Origin: Streptomyces hyaluromycini
GTDB lineage: Bacteria > Actinomycetota > Actinomycetes > Streptomycetales > Streptomycetaceae
Direction: 5' to 3'
NCBI RefSeq assembly: GCF_002217755.1
Contig: NZ_BCFL01000023.1
Span: forward strand, 1 to 64,000
DNA: 64,000 bases
Position numbers and translations under genes: made by a program. The notes beneath the pieces are model-generated. The model did no database searches, had not been told where the DNA came from, and saw only the letters and a program-made list of their open reading frames with translations. This document shows positions 1 to 8,207 of this stretch, one piece after another; the stretch's first letter is position 1; each line of letters starts with the position of its first letter.

Positions 1-118
1 AGTGGGCACCGACCACGCCAGGCACCCGGATCCGGCAAGTCACGGACGCCCCCGCGCAACCCGACGGCGCCCGGCCCGGAACGGGGCATCCGTAACCCGT
101 GTGCCGCCCGTGACAGAA

Positions 119-132
119 GGGCCGACCGGCCC
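119..132. promoter_or_regulatory. Candidate OsdR/DevR-type box upstream of PPOX gene
   Basis: The palindrome GGGCCGACCGGCCC lies 126 bp upstream of the first PPOX-fold gene. It has two 5-bp arms and a 4-bp spacer, the same geometry as the mycobacterial DevR (DosR) box core GGGAC-N4-GTCCC, with the A:T pair changed to C:G. Six similar sites occur in other intergenic gaps up to 8.03 kb, in a stretch that also encodes a DevR-like regulator. Binding is inferred, not shown. Confidence 0.5.
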
Positions 133-257
133 CGAACAGGTGACCATCGGCACCTGCTCCGGGGCGGGGGCGGGGAGAGACTGGGCCCAGGAGCGGCACC
201 GATCCCCCGCGGCGTCGCTCCGCCCGGGGCACCGACACCGACTCACAGAGACCTGCC

Positions 258-722
258 ATGGCCGACGACGACCGCACGTACGCTGCACCGCCCGCACGCC
301 GGAGCATCGAGCTCGGCAGCGCCGAGGCGCTGCGGCTGCTGGGCAGCGTGTCGCTGGGGCGCATCGTCTTCACCCGGCAGGCGCTGCCCACCGTCCGCCC
401 GGTGAACCATGTTCTGGTGGACGGCGCCATCGTCGTCCGCACCCACGAGCGGGCGGCCCTCACCTCGCACACCCGGCAGGCCCACGGCACGGGGGTCGTC
501 GTCGCCTACGAGGCGGACGACATCGACCCGGTCACCCACCTCGGCTGGAGCGTGGTGGTCACCGGCTACGCCCACCTGGTCACCGACCCGCTCGAACTCG
601 CCCGCTACGAGGCGCTGTCGCTTCCCTGGGTGGACCTGACCATGGAACACACGGTCCGTATCCGCCCCGATCTGGTGACGGGCATCGCCCTGACCGTGGG
701 CGACCAGGCTGACGCCACCTGA
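258..722 (+). CDS. Pyridoxamine 5'-phosphate oxidase-fold flavin-binding protein
   Basis: This 154-aa protein has the compact split-barrel PPOX fold seen in small actinobacterial flavin/F420-binding proteins. The family pattern runs from a helix ending in LLGSVSLGRIVFT, through RPVNHVLVDGAIVVRTHE, to a central VVAYEADDIDPVTHLGWSVVVTGYA strand pair. Length is normal for the family. ATG at 258 is chosen because the alignment with the second PPOX protein in this window begins just after it. Substrate and cofactor cannot be read from sequence. A DevR-like palindrome lies upstream, and homologous small PPOX proteins are common in hypoxia or dormancy regulons, so a redox-stress role is likely (inference). 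Confidence 0.85.
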   Translation: MADDDRTYAAPPARRSIELGSAEALRLLGSVSLGRIVFTRQALPTVRPVNHVLVDGAIVVRTHERAALTSHTRQAHGTGVVVAYEADDIDPVTHLGWSVVVTGYAHLVTDPLELARYEALSLPWVDLTMEHTVRIRPDLVTGIALTVGDQADAT

Positions 723-746
723 TCCGGCGAGGGGTACGGCAGAAGG

Positions 747-1187
747 TCAGGAGATCGGATCCAGGCCGTACTGGGAGCGGCCGCCGGTCAGTTCGCGTCC
801 GGTGACCAGCTCCGGCTCGATGCGGACGAAGACCTCCCGCGGGGACGGCACCCAGGACCTGGGGCCGTCACGGACGAGCCGTTCGTGTTCGCCGGGGTCG
901 CCGACCACGGTCGCGCGGCCGGTCACGACGACGCTCCAGCCGGCGTGCGCGACGGCGTCGACCTCGTCGGCCTCGAAGGCGACGACGGCACCGTCGATGG
1001 CCCGCACCAGCTCCGAGGCCTCGGACGTGCGCAGCACCACCGCGCCGTCGCGGTCCAGACCGAAGTTGACGGGCAGCACGGCCGGCAGCGCCCGGCGCGT
1101 GTGGACGATACGGCCGACCGGCACCCCGGCGAGCAGCCTCAGGCACTCCCGCCGGTCGAGTTCACGGAATCCGTCGTTGGCATACAT
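747..1187 (-). CDS. Second PPOX-fold flavin-binding protein, convergent paralogue
   Basis: This 146-aa protein is a paralogue of the upstream PPOX gene: LLAGVPVGRIVHTRRALPAV matches that protein's LLGSVSLGRIVFTRQALPTV, and both carry the EADEVDAV/EADDIDPV and HxGWSVVVTG blocks. The two genes converge with only 24 bp between stops. Its own promoter region (1188-1593) is shared with the divergent STAS gene and contains three GGGCC-N4-GGCCC-type boxes. Exact substrate unknown; probable flavin or F420 binding by family. Confidence 0.85.
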   Translation of the reverse strand: MYANDGFRELDRRECLRLLAGVPVGRIVHTRRALPAVLPVNFGLDRDGAVVLRTSEASELVRAIDGAVVAFEADEVDAVAHAGWSVVVTGRATVVGDPGEHERLVRDGPRSWVPSPREVFVRIEPELVTGRELTGGRSQYGLDPIS

Positions 1188-1449
1188 CGGCCGTCTCGTC
1201 TCCCACGTCTCTCACGTCGTACTGCTGGGGGTGCCGTCGGTCTTCGCCGGCCGGCGGCAGTTATCGGGCGCATCGGGACGCGCTGAGGTGCGCTGGGGTG
1301 CGCTGCCCGGGGTCTCGGCGGGCGAAGGCCTTCACCTCCTTGCCGGGACCGGAGGCCGACGTCGCCGATGTCGTTGGTGTCGACGGCGTGGCCGGTGGCG
1401 CCGGTGCGCCCCGCAGATCCAGCTTGTCCCGGCTCGGTGCGGTGCGCTT

Positions 1450-1463
1450 GGGCCGTCCGGCCC
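1450..1463. promoter_or_regulatory. Candidate OsdR/DevR-type box
   Basis: GGGCCGTCCGGCCC, a perfect 5-4-5 palindrome in the divergent gap between the minus-strand PPOX gene (start 1187) and the STAS gene (start 1594). It is the first of three boxes in this gap, so both genes could be controlled from here. Confidence 0.5.
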
Positions 1464-1510
1464 CGGTCACCCGCCGGACGGGCCCTCGCCCGCCGGAACA
1501 CGGCGAAGAC

Positions 1511-1557
1511 GGGCCGTTCGGTCCTGCCGCCAGGGAGCCGAGGGGGCCGAACGGCCC
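1511..1557. promoter_or_regulatory. Pair of candidate OsdR/DevR-type boxes upstream of STAS gene
   Basis: Two boxes lie 33 bp apart (centre to centre, about three helical turns): GGGCCGTTCGGTCC at 1511-1524 and GGGCCGAACGGCCC at 1544-1557. The second ends 36 bp before the STAS start codon. Paired DevR boxes about one or a few helical turns apart are usual for this regulator family; here the pairing is seen in sequence, the function is inferred. Confidence 0.5.
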
Positions 1558-1593
1558 TTCCGCGCGACCCGCCTGCTGGACTTCGCTCTGTCC

Positions 1594-1974
1594 ATGGCCG
1601 ACAACCACACGAGGTCCGTGACGTACCGCACGGCCCGTACCGACGGCGGCGCCACCGTCGTCACCCTGCACGGCGAACTCGACCTCCTGGCGGTTCCGGC
1701 CCTCTCCGCGGCCCTCGACGACCTGACGTCCGGTGCGGAGCCCGATCTCGTGCTCGATCTGGGTCCCGTCTCGTTCATCGACTGCTCCGGCCTCAGCCTC
1801 CTGTGCCGGGCCCGCAACCGGGTCCGGTACCGCGTCGGCAGACTGCGGCTGGTCACACCGGACGACGACCTCCCCCGGCTGCTGCGCTGCACGGGGCTGG
1901 GCGACGCCTTCGAGCTGTATCCCGGCCTCCCCGAGGCCCTCGCCGGCAAGGACGCGCCAGGAGCGGTTGCCTGA
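1594..1974 (+). CDS. STAS-domain protein (anti-sigma factor antagonist type)
   Basis: A 126-aa single STAS domain. It shows the typical order VTLHGELDLLAVPAL, then DLVLDLGPVSFIDCSGLSLL, where the serine in FIDCSGL occupies the phosphorylation position of SpoIIAA/RsbV-type antagonists. It then runs through RNRVRYRVGRLRLVTP to a C-terminal helix. The frame is open far upstream to 802, but the STAS fold begins only at the ATG at 1594, which follows promoter-like boxes, so the shorter protein is chosen. The expected role is binding and releasing an anti-sigma factor in a partner-switch; no cognate anti-sigma gene lies beside it, though a PP2C phosphatase with an RsbW-like ATPase is present at 24.7-27.2 kb. 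Confidence 0.85.
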   Translation: MADNHTRSVTYRTARTDGGATVVTLHGELDLLAVPALSAALDDLTSGAEPDLVLDLGPVSFIDCSGLSLLCRARNRVRYRVGRLRLVTPDDDLPRLLRCTGLGDAFELYPGLPEALAGKDAPGAVA

Positions 1975-1979
1975 CCATG

Positions 1980-2007
1980 CCCCGCCTGCTGCCGGCGGCC
2001 GGCGGGG
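1980..2007. terminator. Hairpin between convergent STAS and phosphoketolase genes
   Basis: CCCCGCC (1980-1986) can pair with GGCGGGG (2001-2007) around a GC-rich loop that itself contains GCCGGC. It lies in the 42-bp gap between two converging stop codons and has no T-tract, as is usual for Streptomyces terminators. Bidirectional termination is inferred. Confidence 0.45.
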
Positions 2008-2016
2008 GCCGGGCGG

Positions 2017-4401
2017 TCAGCCGTTCCAGGTCCAGTCGGCGACCTCGGGCAGGTCGGTGCCGTGGGCGCGGATCCAGGCCTGGTGGCGGGTGCGGGCGTC
2101 GGCCATCTGCTGGCGTACACCGGCCGCGCGGACGGCGAGGCCCGGGACCCGGTCGATGACGTCCATGACCAGCCGGTAGCGGTCCAGGTCGTTGCGCACG
2201 ACCATGTCGAACGGCGTGGTCGTGGTCCCCGACTCCTTGTAGCCGCGCACGTGCAGGTTCTGGTGGCCGGTACGGCGGTAGGCCAGGCGGTGGATCAGCC
2301 AGGGATAGCCGTGGTACGCGAAGATCACCGGCTTGTCGGTGGTGAACAGGCCGTCGTACTCGAACTCGCTCATCCCGTGCGGGTGTTCCTCCTTCGGGAG
2401 CAGCCTCGTCATGTCGACGACGTTGACCACCCGAACGGCCAGTTCGGGGAGGTTACGACGCAACAACTGAGCCGCGGCCAGCACCTCCTGGGTGGGCACG
2501 TCACCGGCACAGGCCAGCACGACGTCGGGCTCGCGGGAGCCGTTCTCGGTGCCGGCCCACTCCCAGATCCCGGCGCCGCGGGCGCAGTGGACACGGGCCT
2601 GGTCCATGGACAGCCAGTCGAAGCAGGGTTGCTTGCCCGCCACGATCACGTTCACGTAGTCCCGGCTGCGCAGCGCGTGGTCGGCGACGGAGAGCAGGGT
2701 GTTGGCGTCCGGCGGGAGGTAGACGCGGACGACCTCGGGGCTCTTGTTGAGGACGTGGTCGACGAAACCGGGGTCCTGGTGCGAGAAGCCGTTGTGGTCC
2801 TGCCGCCAGACATGGGACGTGAGCAGGTAGTTGAGGGAGGGGATGGGCGCCCGCCAGGACAACTGCCTTGAGGTCTTCAGCCACTTGATGTGCTGGTTGA
2901 CCATCGAGTCGACGATGTGCACGAACGCCTCGTAGCAGGAGAACAACCCGTGCCGGCCGGTCAGCAGATAGCCCTCCAGCCAGCCCTGGCAGAGATGTTC
3001 GGACAGGATCTCCATCACCCGGCCGTGGTGTTCGAGGTGCTCGTCCACCGGAAGCCGCTCCGCCTGCCAGGCCTTGCCGCTGACGTCGACGACGGCCTGG
3101 AGCCGGTTGGAGGCGGTCTCGTCCGGGCCGACCAGCCGGAAGTCCCGGCGCAGCCGCGTGTCCTTCATGACCCGGGCCAAAAAGTCGCCCAGAACCCGGG
3201 TCGGCTCATGCAGGGTCGTGCCCGGCTTGTCGACGGGGACGGCGAACTCGTCGAGGTCGGCCAGCGGCAGGTCACGGACGAGCAGCCCGCCGTTGGCATA
3301 CGGACTCGCGCCCAGCCGCAGGTCACCCTCGGGGACACAGGCGAGCACGTCGGCGACCGGCCTCCCGTCAGGGCCGAAGAGCTCCTCGGGCCGGTACGAG
3401 CGCAGCCACGCCTCCAGCTGCCGCAGATGCCCGGGATTCTCACGGACCCCGGCCAGCGGCACCTGGTGGGCCCGCCAGGTGCCCTCGACGGGCACGCCGT
3501 CCACCTCCGCAGGGCCTGTCCACCCCTTCGGCGTGCGCAGCACGATCACCGGCCAGTGCACGCGCTCGGTGACACCGTCCTCGCGTGCCGAGCGCTGCAT
3601 GACGGCGATCCGGTCCAGCGCGTCGTCCATCGCCACCGCCATGGCGCGGTGGACCTCGATCGGGTCGTCGCCCGTGACGTGAATCGGGTCGTGGCCGTAT
3701 CCCCGGAGCAGCGAGTCGAGTTCGGCCTCGGGGAGGCGGGAGAGGACGGTCGGGTTGGCGATCTTGTAGCCGTTGAGGTGCAGGATCGGCAGGACGGCAC
3801 CGTCGTGGACCGGGTCGAGGAACTTGTTGGAGTGCCAGGACGCGGCCAGCGGCCCCGTCTCCGCCTCGCCGTCGCCGATCACGCAGGCCACCAGCAGGTC
3901 CGGGTTGTCCAGGGCGGCGCCGTAGGCGTGCGCGAGGGAGTAGCCGAGCTCGCCGCCCTCGTGGATGGAGCCGGGCGTCTCGGGGGCCACGTGGCTGGGC
4001 ACACCGCCGGGGAAGGAGAACTGCCGGAACAGCCGCCCCATCCCCTCCCCGTCCCGGGACACGTCGGGGTAGGTCTCGCTGTAACTGCCCTCCAGCCAGG
4101 AGTTGGCCAGCACGGACGGACCCCCGTGGCCCGGCCCCCATACGCACAGCGCGTCCAGGCCGCGCGCTTTGATCACCCGGTTGAGGTGGGTGTACACCAG
4201 GTTCAGGCCCGGCGAGGTGCCCCAGTGGCCCAGCAGCCGGGGCTTGATGTGCTCGGGGCGCAGCGGCTCGGTCAGCAGCGGGTTCGACATCAGATAGATC
4301 TGACCCGCGGCGAGGTAGTTGGCGGCACGCCAGTGCGCGTCCAGGGTGCGCAGTTCCGCATCGGACAGTACGGTGGCGTCCTGGTGTTCGACCTTGGACA
4401 T
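2017..4401 (-). CDS. xfp: Xylulose-5-phosphate/fructose-6-phosphate phosphoketolase
   Basis: A thiamine-diphosphate enzyme of 794 aa that splits xylulose-5-P (and often fructose-6-P) with phosphate to acetyl-phosphate plus glyceraldehyde-3-P (or erythrose-4-P). The full family length is present. Signatures include TPGSIHEGGELGYSLAHAYG and the ThDP/metal motif GDGEAETGPLA near residue 180, and SHVWRQDHNGFSHQDPGF in the second half. The start at 4401 is preferred over an ATG 24 nt upstream because GGAG lies 7 nt before it. It faces the polyphosphate kinase gene with only 41 bp between start codons. Acetyl-phosphate production beside polyphosphate metabolism suggests ATP supply under respiratory limitation (inference). 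Confidence 0.96.
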   Translation of the reverse strand: MSKVEHQDATVLSDAELRTLDAHWRAANYLAAGQIYLMSNPLLTEPLRPEHIKPRLLGHWGTSPGLNLVYTHLNRVIKARGLDALCVWGPGHGGPSVLANSWLEGSYSETYPDVSRDGEGMGRLFRQFSFPGGVPSHVAPETPGSIHEGGELGYSLAHAYGAALDNPDLLVACVIGDGEAETGPLAASWHSNKFLDPVHDGAVLPILHLNGYKIANPTVLSRLPEAELDSLLRGYGHDPIHVTGDDPIEVHRAMAVAMDDALDRIAVMQRSAREDGVTERVHWPVIVLRTPKGWTGPAEVDGVPVEGTWRAHQVPLAGVRENPGHLRQLEAWLRSYRPEELFGPDGRPVADVLACVPEGDLRLGASPYANGGLLVRDLPLADLDEFAVPVDKPGTTLHEPTRVLGDFLARVMKDTRLRRDFRLVGPDETASNRLQAVVDVSGKAWQAERLPVDEHLEHHGRVMEILSEHLCQGWLEGYLLTGRHGLFSCYEAFVHIVDSMVNQHIKWLKTSRQLSWRAPIPSLNYLLTSHVWRQDHNGFSHQDPGFVDHVLNKSPEVVRVYLPPDANTLLSVADHALRSRDYVNVIVAGKQPCFDWLSMDQARVHCARGAGIWEWAGTENGSREPDVVLACAGDVPTQEVLAAAQLLRRNLPELAVRVVNVVDMTRLLPKEEHPHGMSEFEYDGLFTTDKPVIFAYHGYPWLIHRLAYRRTGHQNLHVRGYKESGTTTTPFDMVVRNDLDRYRLVMDVIDRVPGLAVRAAGVRQQMADARTRHQAWIRAHGTDLPEVADWTWNG

Positions 4402-4442
4402 CGGATGGCTCCATGGGTAGGTCATCGGGCGGTGGAGGCGGC

Positions 4443-5246
4443 ATGGCCGGCAAGAAGGCGGCGGAGCTGCCGCGCAAGGTGTACGAGGCGGAATTGCTTC
4501 GCTTGCAGACCGAGTTGGTGAAGCTGCAGGAGTGGGTGCGGGCCACGGGCGCCCGCCTTGTAGTGATCTTCGAGGGGCGGGACGCGGCCGGCAAAGGCGG
4601 CACGATCAAACGGGTGACCGAGCACCTCAATCCGCGTATCGCCCGGATCGCGGCGCTGCCGAAACCCACCGAGCGCGAGCGCGGCCAGTGGTACTTCCAG
4701 CGGTACGCGGAGCATCTCCCGGCGGCCGGGGAGATCGTGCTGTTCGACCGGTCCTGGTACAACCGGGCCGGCGTCGAGCACGTGATGGGCTTCTGTACGA
4801 GGGAGGAGTACCAGCTCTTCCTTCGGCACTGCCCGATCTTCGAGCGGATGCTGGTGGAGTCCGGGATCCTGCTGCGCAAGTACTGGTTCTCGGTGAGCGA
4901 CACCGAGCAGCAGGACCGGTTCCGCAAGCGCCTCGACGATCCGCTGCGGCGCTGGAAGCTCTCGCCGATGGACCTGGAGTCGATCACCCACTGGGAGGCC
5001 TACTCCCGGGCCAAGGACGAGATGCTGGTCCACACCGACGTCACCGAGGCGCCCTGGTACCTCGTGGAGAGCGACGACAAGCGCCGGGCCCGGCTGAACA
5101 TGATGGCCCACCTGCTGTCGACCGTGCCGTACCACGACGTGCCGCCGCCGGTGCTGGAACTCCCGAAGCGGCCGTCGTCGACCGGCTACGAACGCCCGCC
5201 GCGGGATCTGCAGACCTACGTCCCCGACCACGCGGCGAGCCTCTGA
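4443..5246 (+). CDS. ppk2: Polyphosphate kinase 2 (PPK2 family)
   Basis: A 267-aa cytosolic P-loop kinase that transfers phosphate between polyphosphate and nucleotides. Walker A is GRDAAGKGGTIK, followed by the family motif KPTERERGQWYFQRY, Walker B-like EIVLFDRSWYNRAGVE, and a lid region with RFRKRLDDPLRRWKLSPMD. Single-domain length is normal for one-domain PPK2 enzymes. ATG at 4443 follows GGAGG by 5 nt; the longer reading from 4413 only adds a Gly-rich stretch with no site. It is divergent from phosphoketolase, so the two promoters must overlap each other's 5' ends. Nucleoside mono- or diphosphate preference cannot be decided here. Confidence 0.94.
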   Translation: MAGKKAAELPRKVYEAELLRLQTELVKLQEWVRATGARLVVIFEGRDAAGKGGTIKRVTEHLNPRIARIAALPKPTERERGQWYFQRYAEHLPAAGEIVLFDRSWYNRAGVEHVMGFCTREEYQLFLRHCPIFERMLVESGILLRKYWFSVSDTEQQDRFRKRLDDPLRRWKLSPMDLESITHWEAYSRAKDEMLVHTDVTEAPWYLVESDDKRRARLNMMAHLLSTVPYHDVPPPVLELPKRPSSTGYERPPRDLQTYVPDHAASL

Positions 5247-5569
5247 GCAGCCGCTCACCGCGGTCACGGCGGCGGTCGCGGCGGCGGTCCAGGGCCGGCC
5301 GGCGGACGGCAGGCGGAAGCCGGAGCTCCGGTGCGGGGGCTCGTGCATTGCCATGCCGGTCAATCCCTTCGGGGCGTCGGGGACGGTGCGTGCGATTCCT
5401 GACGCCCCTCACTGTGGTGGCGCGGGCCCGCGCGCGCCGGGTGCCGAAGGTCGGTACCCGTTGGGCTGAACGGCCCTGACCGCGAGGCCTGTTGGACGTG
5501 CACACGGCGCGTGCCTCGCGGTCCGGCGGGGACCGATGGATTCTGGGATCACCGGAGGAGAGGCGGCGC
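5247..5569. promoter_or_regulatory. Intergenic region with candidate OsdR/DevR box at 5463-5476
   Basis: No coding sequence is supported in these 323 bp. They contain GGGCTGAACGGCCC (5463-5476), a one-mismatch version of the 5-4-5 palindrome, 94 bp before the SulP start codon. Nothing else is evident apart from GC-rich simple sequence near 5255-5300. Confidence 0.45.
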
Positions 5570-7291
5570 ATGACCCACGGCAGAGGCGGACAACCGGGGT
5601 GGCATGGGCTCGTGCCCGGACTCGTCTCGCTGCTCGGCTACCGGCGCGCCTGGCTGAAGGGCGACCTGCTGGCCGGGGTGACCGTCGCCGCGTACCTGGT
5701 GCCGCAGGTCATGGCGTACGCCGGGGTGGCCGGGCTGCCCCCGGTCGCCGGCCTGTGGGCGATCCTGCCCGCCCTGGCCCTGTACACGGTGTTCGGCTCC
5801 TCACGGCTGCTGTCGGTCGGCCCGGAGTCGACCACCGCGCTGATGACGGCCACCGTGGTCGCCCCGCTCGCCACCGGCGACCCCGGCAGGTACGCCGTGC
5901 TGGCGGCCGCCCTCGCCGCCGCGGTCGGCCTGCTCTGCCTGATCGCGCGGGCGGTCCGCCTGGGCTTTCTGGCGGACCTGCTCTCCCGCCCCGTCCTGAT
6001 CGGCTACCTGGCCGGCGTGGCCCTGATCATGGTGGTGGACCAGCTGCCCAAACTCACCGGAGTGCCGGTTGCGGGAACCGAGTTCTTCCGGCAACTCTGG
6101 TCGTTCTTCACACACTTGGGCGAAGCCCAGTCGGCGACCGTGATCTTCGCGGCGGCGACGCTGCTCTTTCTCCTGGTCGTCACGCGGTACTTCCGGGCGC
6201 TCCCCGGCCCGCTGCTGGCCGTGGTCCTGGGCACGGCGGCCGTGGTGGCGTTCGACCTCGACGGCCGCTACGGCATCCGGGTCATCGGCACGGTCCCGGC
6301 GGGTGTGCCCGCCCTCGCCGTACCGGACCTGACCGAGCTGCCGCGCCTGGTCCTGCCCGCGCTCGGCGTCCTCCTGGTGGCGTACACGGACTTCATCCTC
6401 ACCGCTCGCGCGTTCGCCGGCAAAGGCCCCGCCGACGGCCCCGGACTCGACGCCGACCAGGAGTTCCTGGCCCTCGGCGCGGCCAACCTCGGGGCGAGCG
6501 TCCTGCACGGCTTCCCGGTGAGCAGCAGCGCCAGCCGCACCGCCCTGGCCACCTCGGCCGGGGCGCGCAGCCAGGCGTACTCCCTGGTCGCCGGGGCCCT
6601 GGTCCTCGCGGTCCTGCTCTTTCTCAGCCCGCTCCTCACCCGGACGCCCGCCGCGGTGCTGGGTGCCCTGGTCGTCTACGCGGCGACCCGCATGACCGAC
6701 CTCGCCGGTTTCCGCCGTCTGGCCGCCTTCCGCCGCCGCGAACTGCTCCTCGCGCTCGGCTGCCTGGCCGGGGTCCTCGCCCTGGACATCCTGTACGGCG
6801 TGCTGGTCGCCGTCGGCCTGTCGGTGGCCGAACTGCTGACCCGGGTGGCCCGCCCGCACGACGCGGTCGAGGGCCTGGTGCCGGGCGTGGCCGGCATGCA
6901 CGACATCGACGACTACCCGACCGCCCGCACGATCCCCGGCCTCCTGGTCTACCGCTACGACTCGCCCCTGTTCTTCGCCAACGCCGAGAACTTCCACCGC
7001 CGGGCCCTGGCCTCCGTCGACGAACAGACGGAGCCCGTCCGCTGGTTCGTGCTCAACACCGAGGCCAACGTGGAGGTCGACATCACCGCCCTCGACGCGG
7101 TCGACGCCCTCCGCCGCGAACTGACCGCGCGCGGCGTCGTGTTCGCCCTCGCCCGGGTGAAGCAGGACCTCCTGGACAGCCTGGAGGCGTACGGCCTCGC
7201 GGACGCGGTCGGCCACGACCGCATCTTCCCGACCCTGCCGACGGCGGTGACGGCGTACCGCGAGTGGCTGGCGGCACAGCCGGGGCGGTAG
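5570..7291 (+). CDS. SulP-family inorganic anion transporter with STAS domain
   Basis: A 573-aa integral membrane carrier of the SLC26/SulP family. The N-terminal half shows the SulP signature LLAGVTVAAYLVPQVMAYAG and successive hydrophobic segments to about residue 420, including HGFPVSSSASRTALATSAGAR, then a cytosolic C-terminal STAS domain (about 440-560) with YDSPLFFANAENF and VEVDITALDAVDALRREL. ATG at 5570 follows GGAGGAGAGG; the reading frame extends to 5492 but without a better site. Transported anion (sulfate, bicarbonate, nitrate or a carboxylate) is not predictable. A DevR-like box lies upstream. Confidence 0.92.
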   Translation: MTHGRGGQPGWHGLVPGLVSLLGYRRAWLKGDLLAGVTVAAYLVPQVMAYAGVAGLPPVAGLWAILPALALYTVFGSSRLLSVGPESTTALMTATVVAPLATGDPGRYAVLAAALAAAVGLLCLIARAVRLGFLADLLSRPVLIGYLAGVALIMVVDQLPKLTGVPVAGTEFFRQLWSFFTHLGEAQSATVIFAAATLLFLLVVTRYFRALPGPLLAVVLGTAAVVAFDLDGRYGIRVIGTVPAGVPALAVPDLTELPRLVLPALGVLLVAYTDFILTARAFAGKGPADGPGLDADQEFLALGAANLGASVLHGFPVSSSASRTALATSAGARSQAYSLVAGALVLAVLLFLSPLLTRTPAAVLGALVVYAATRMTDLAGFRRLAAFRRRELLLALGCLAGVLALDILYGVLVAVGLSVAELLTRVARPHDAVEGLVPGVAGMHDIDDYPTARTIPGLLVYRYDSPLFFANAENFHRRALASVDEQTEPVRWFVLNTEANVEVDITALDAVDALRRELTARGVVFALARVKQDLLDSLEAYGLADAVGHDRIFPTLPTAVTAYREWLAAQPGR

Positions 7292-7386
7292 GCCGAGGGC
7301 GGCGGTGGGAACGACCGTGCGGAAAGCCGGGCACTCACCGGCCCGAAGGCCCCGGCTCAGGGACGTACCGAAGGTCCCGGGCCGAC

Positions 7387-7400
7387 GGGCCGTTCGGCCC
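7387..7400. promoter_or_regulatory. Candidate OsdR/DevR-type box upstream of cNMP-fold gene
   Basis: GGGCCGTTCGGCCC, a perfect 5-4-5 palindrome, 87 bp before the ATG at 7488. Just upstream GGGAC...GTCCC arms also occur at 7360-7379 with a longer spacer, possibly a weaker second site. Confidence 0.5.
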
Positions 7401-7487
7401 ATGCCCGGCCCGGCCGCGGCGCCGCACGCTGGCGGTGCCGGCTCGTAGCGACACGTCCCGTCATCCGTCCCGTCCCGGGAGGCTGCC

Positions 7488-7952
7488 ATGAACGTCCCGT
7501 CGACCCTCAGCATGCTCCGTGCTCTGCCGGCCGATCAGCAGCGGCAGCTGATGCGTCATGCCCGGGAGGTCTCCTTCCCGCCGGGAACCCGGCTCTTCGA
7601 GGAGGGCGGTCACGCCGACCGGTTCTGGATCATCCGCACCGGCCGCATCGAACTCGACATGCGCGTCCCGGGCCGCCGGGCCGCCGTCATCGAGAGCCTC
7701 GGACACAATGAACTGGTCGGCTGGTCCTGGCTGTTCGCACCCCCCGTGTGGCACCTGGGTGCCGAGGCCACCACGCCCGTACGCGCCTACGAGTTCGACG
7801 CCGCGACCGTCCTGGCCCTGTGCCGGGAGGATCCGGTGCTGGGCAACGCGGTCAGCCAGTGGGTGGGCCAGGTGCTCGCGCACCGCCTGCGCGCGTCCCG
7901 CAAACGGCTGCTGGACCTGTACGCCCCGTACGGCGCCGGCGCGAGCGTCTGA
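7488..7952 (+). CDS. Cyclic nucleotide-binding-fold protein without DNA-binding domain
   Basis: A 154-aa Crp-type effector domain alone. Visible family features are FPPGTRLFEEGGHADRFWIIRTGRIELDM, the ESLGHNELVGWSWLF phosphate-cassette region and a C-terminal dimer helix (LGNAVSQWVGQVLAHRLRASRKRLLDLY). It ends where a Crp/Fnr protein would begin its helix-turn-helix, so it is not a complete transcription factor. The usual cNMP-binding Arg-Ala/Ser pair of the cassette is not obvious, so a ligand other than cAMP, or none, is possible. It sits between the SulP gene and the response regulator and carries a DevR-like box upstream. Confidence 0.85.
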   Translation: MNVPSTLSMLRALPADQQRQLMRHAREVSFPPGTRLFEEGGHADRFWIIRTGRIELDMRVPGRRAAVIESLGHNELVGWSWLFAPPVWHLGAEATTPVRAYEFDAATVLALCREDPVLGNAVSQWVGQVLAHRLRASRKRLLDLYAPYGAGASV

Positions 7953-8018
7953 CGCCGTCCGAGGGGGTGGCGGAGCTGGGATTCGAGCTGACGTCCGACC
8001 CTTCCGGGGAGGCAAGTG

Positions 8019-8032
8019 GGGCCGGTCGGCCC
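8019..8032. promoter_or_regulatory. Candidate OsdR/DevR box cut off from its gene by a MITE
   Basis: GGGCCGGTCGGCCC is a perfect 5-4-5 palindrome. It ends at 8032 and the MITE's TA target begins at 8033. Without the inserted DNA the box would lie about 90 bp upstream of the response-regulator start, a normal autoregulatory distance; with it the distance is about 265 bp. Confidence 0.5.
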
Positions 8033-8034
8033 TA

Positions 8035-8207
8035 GGGCCTGTCTGACAATTCCCGTCTGCCTCGCGACGCCATGCACGCACTCTCGCCGCACCGGGCGCA
8101 GACCCAAGTACGTCCAGTACGAGGGCCTACGCCCGGCACGCCGAGAGCACGCACCTGACGCCGCGAGGCCGCCCTCCGGGCGACGACGGGAATTGTCAGA
8201 CAGGCCC
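8035..8207. mobile_element. MITE, 173 bp, with perfect 23-bp terminal inverted repeats and TA target
   Basis: The ends 8035-8057 and 8185-8207 are perfect inverted repeats beginning GGGCCTGTCTGACAATTCCC. They are flanked by TA at 8033-8034 and 8208-8209, as expected for a 2-bp TA target duplication (IS630/Tc1-mariner style). The interior is also nearly self-complementary: the left CCTCGCGACGCCATGCACG... arm mirrors the right arm around a centre near CAAGTACGTCCAGTAC (about 8104-8122), so the RNA could fold as one long hairpin. There is no transposase coding capacity, so mobilisation would need an enzyme in trans. Family assignment is inferred from the TA target only. Confidence 0.85.

Noticed and set aside
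802..1593. Extended N-terminus of the STAS protein
   Set aside because: The frame is open but runs antisense through a PPOX gene and through candidate regulatory boxes; the STAS domain is complete from 1594.
2890..4521. A 543-codon plus-strand frame opposite phosphoketolase
   Set aside because: Antisense shadow of a fully recognisable enzyme gene; it also overlaps the PPK2 start in a different frame.
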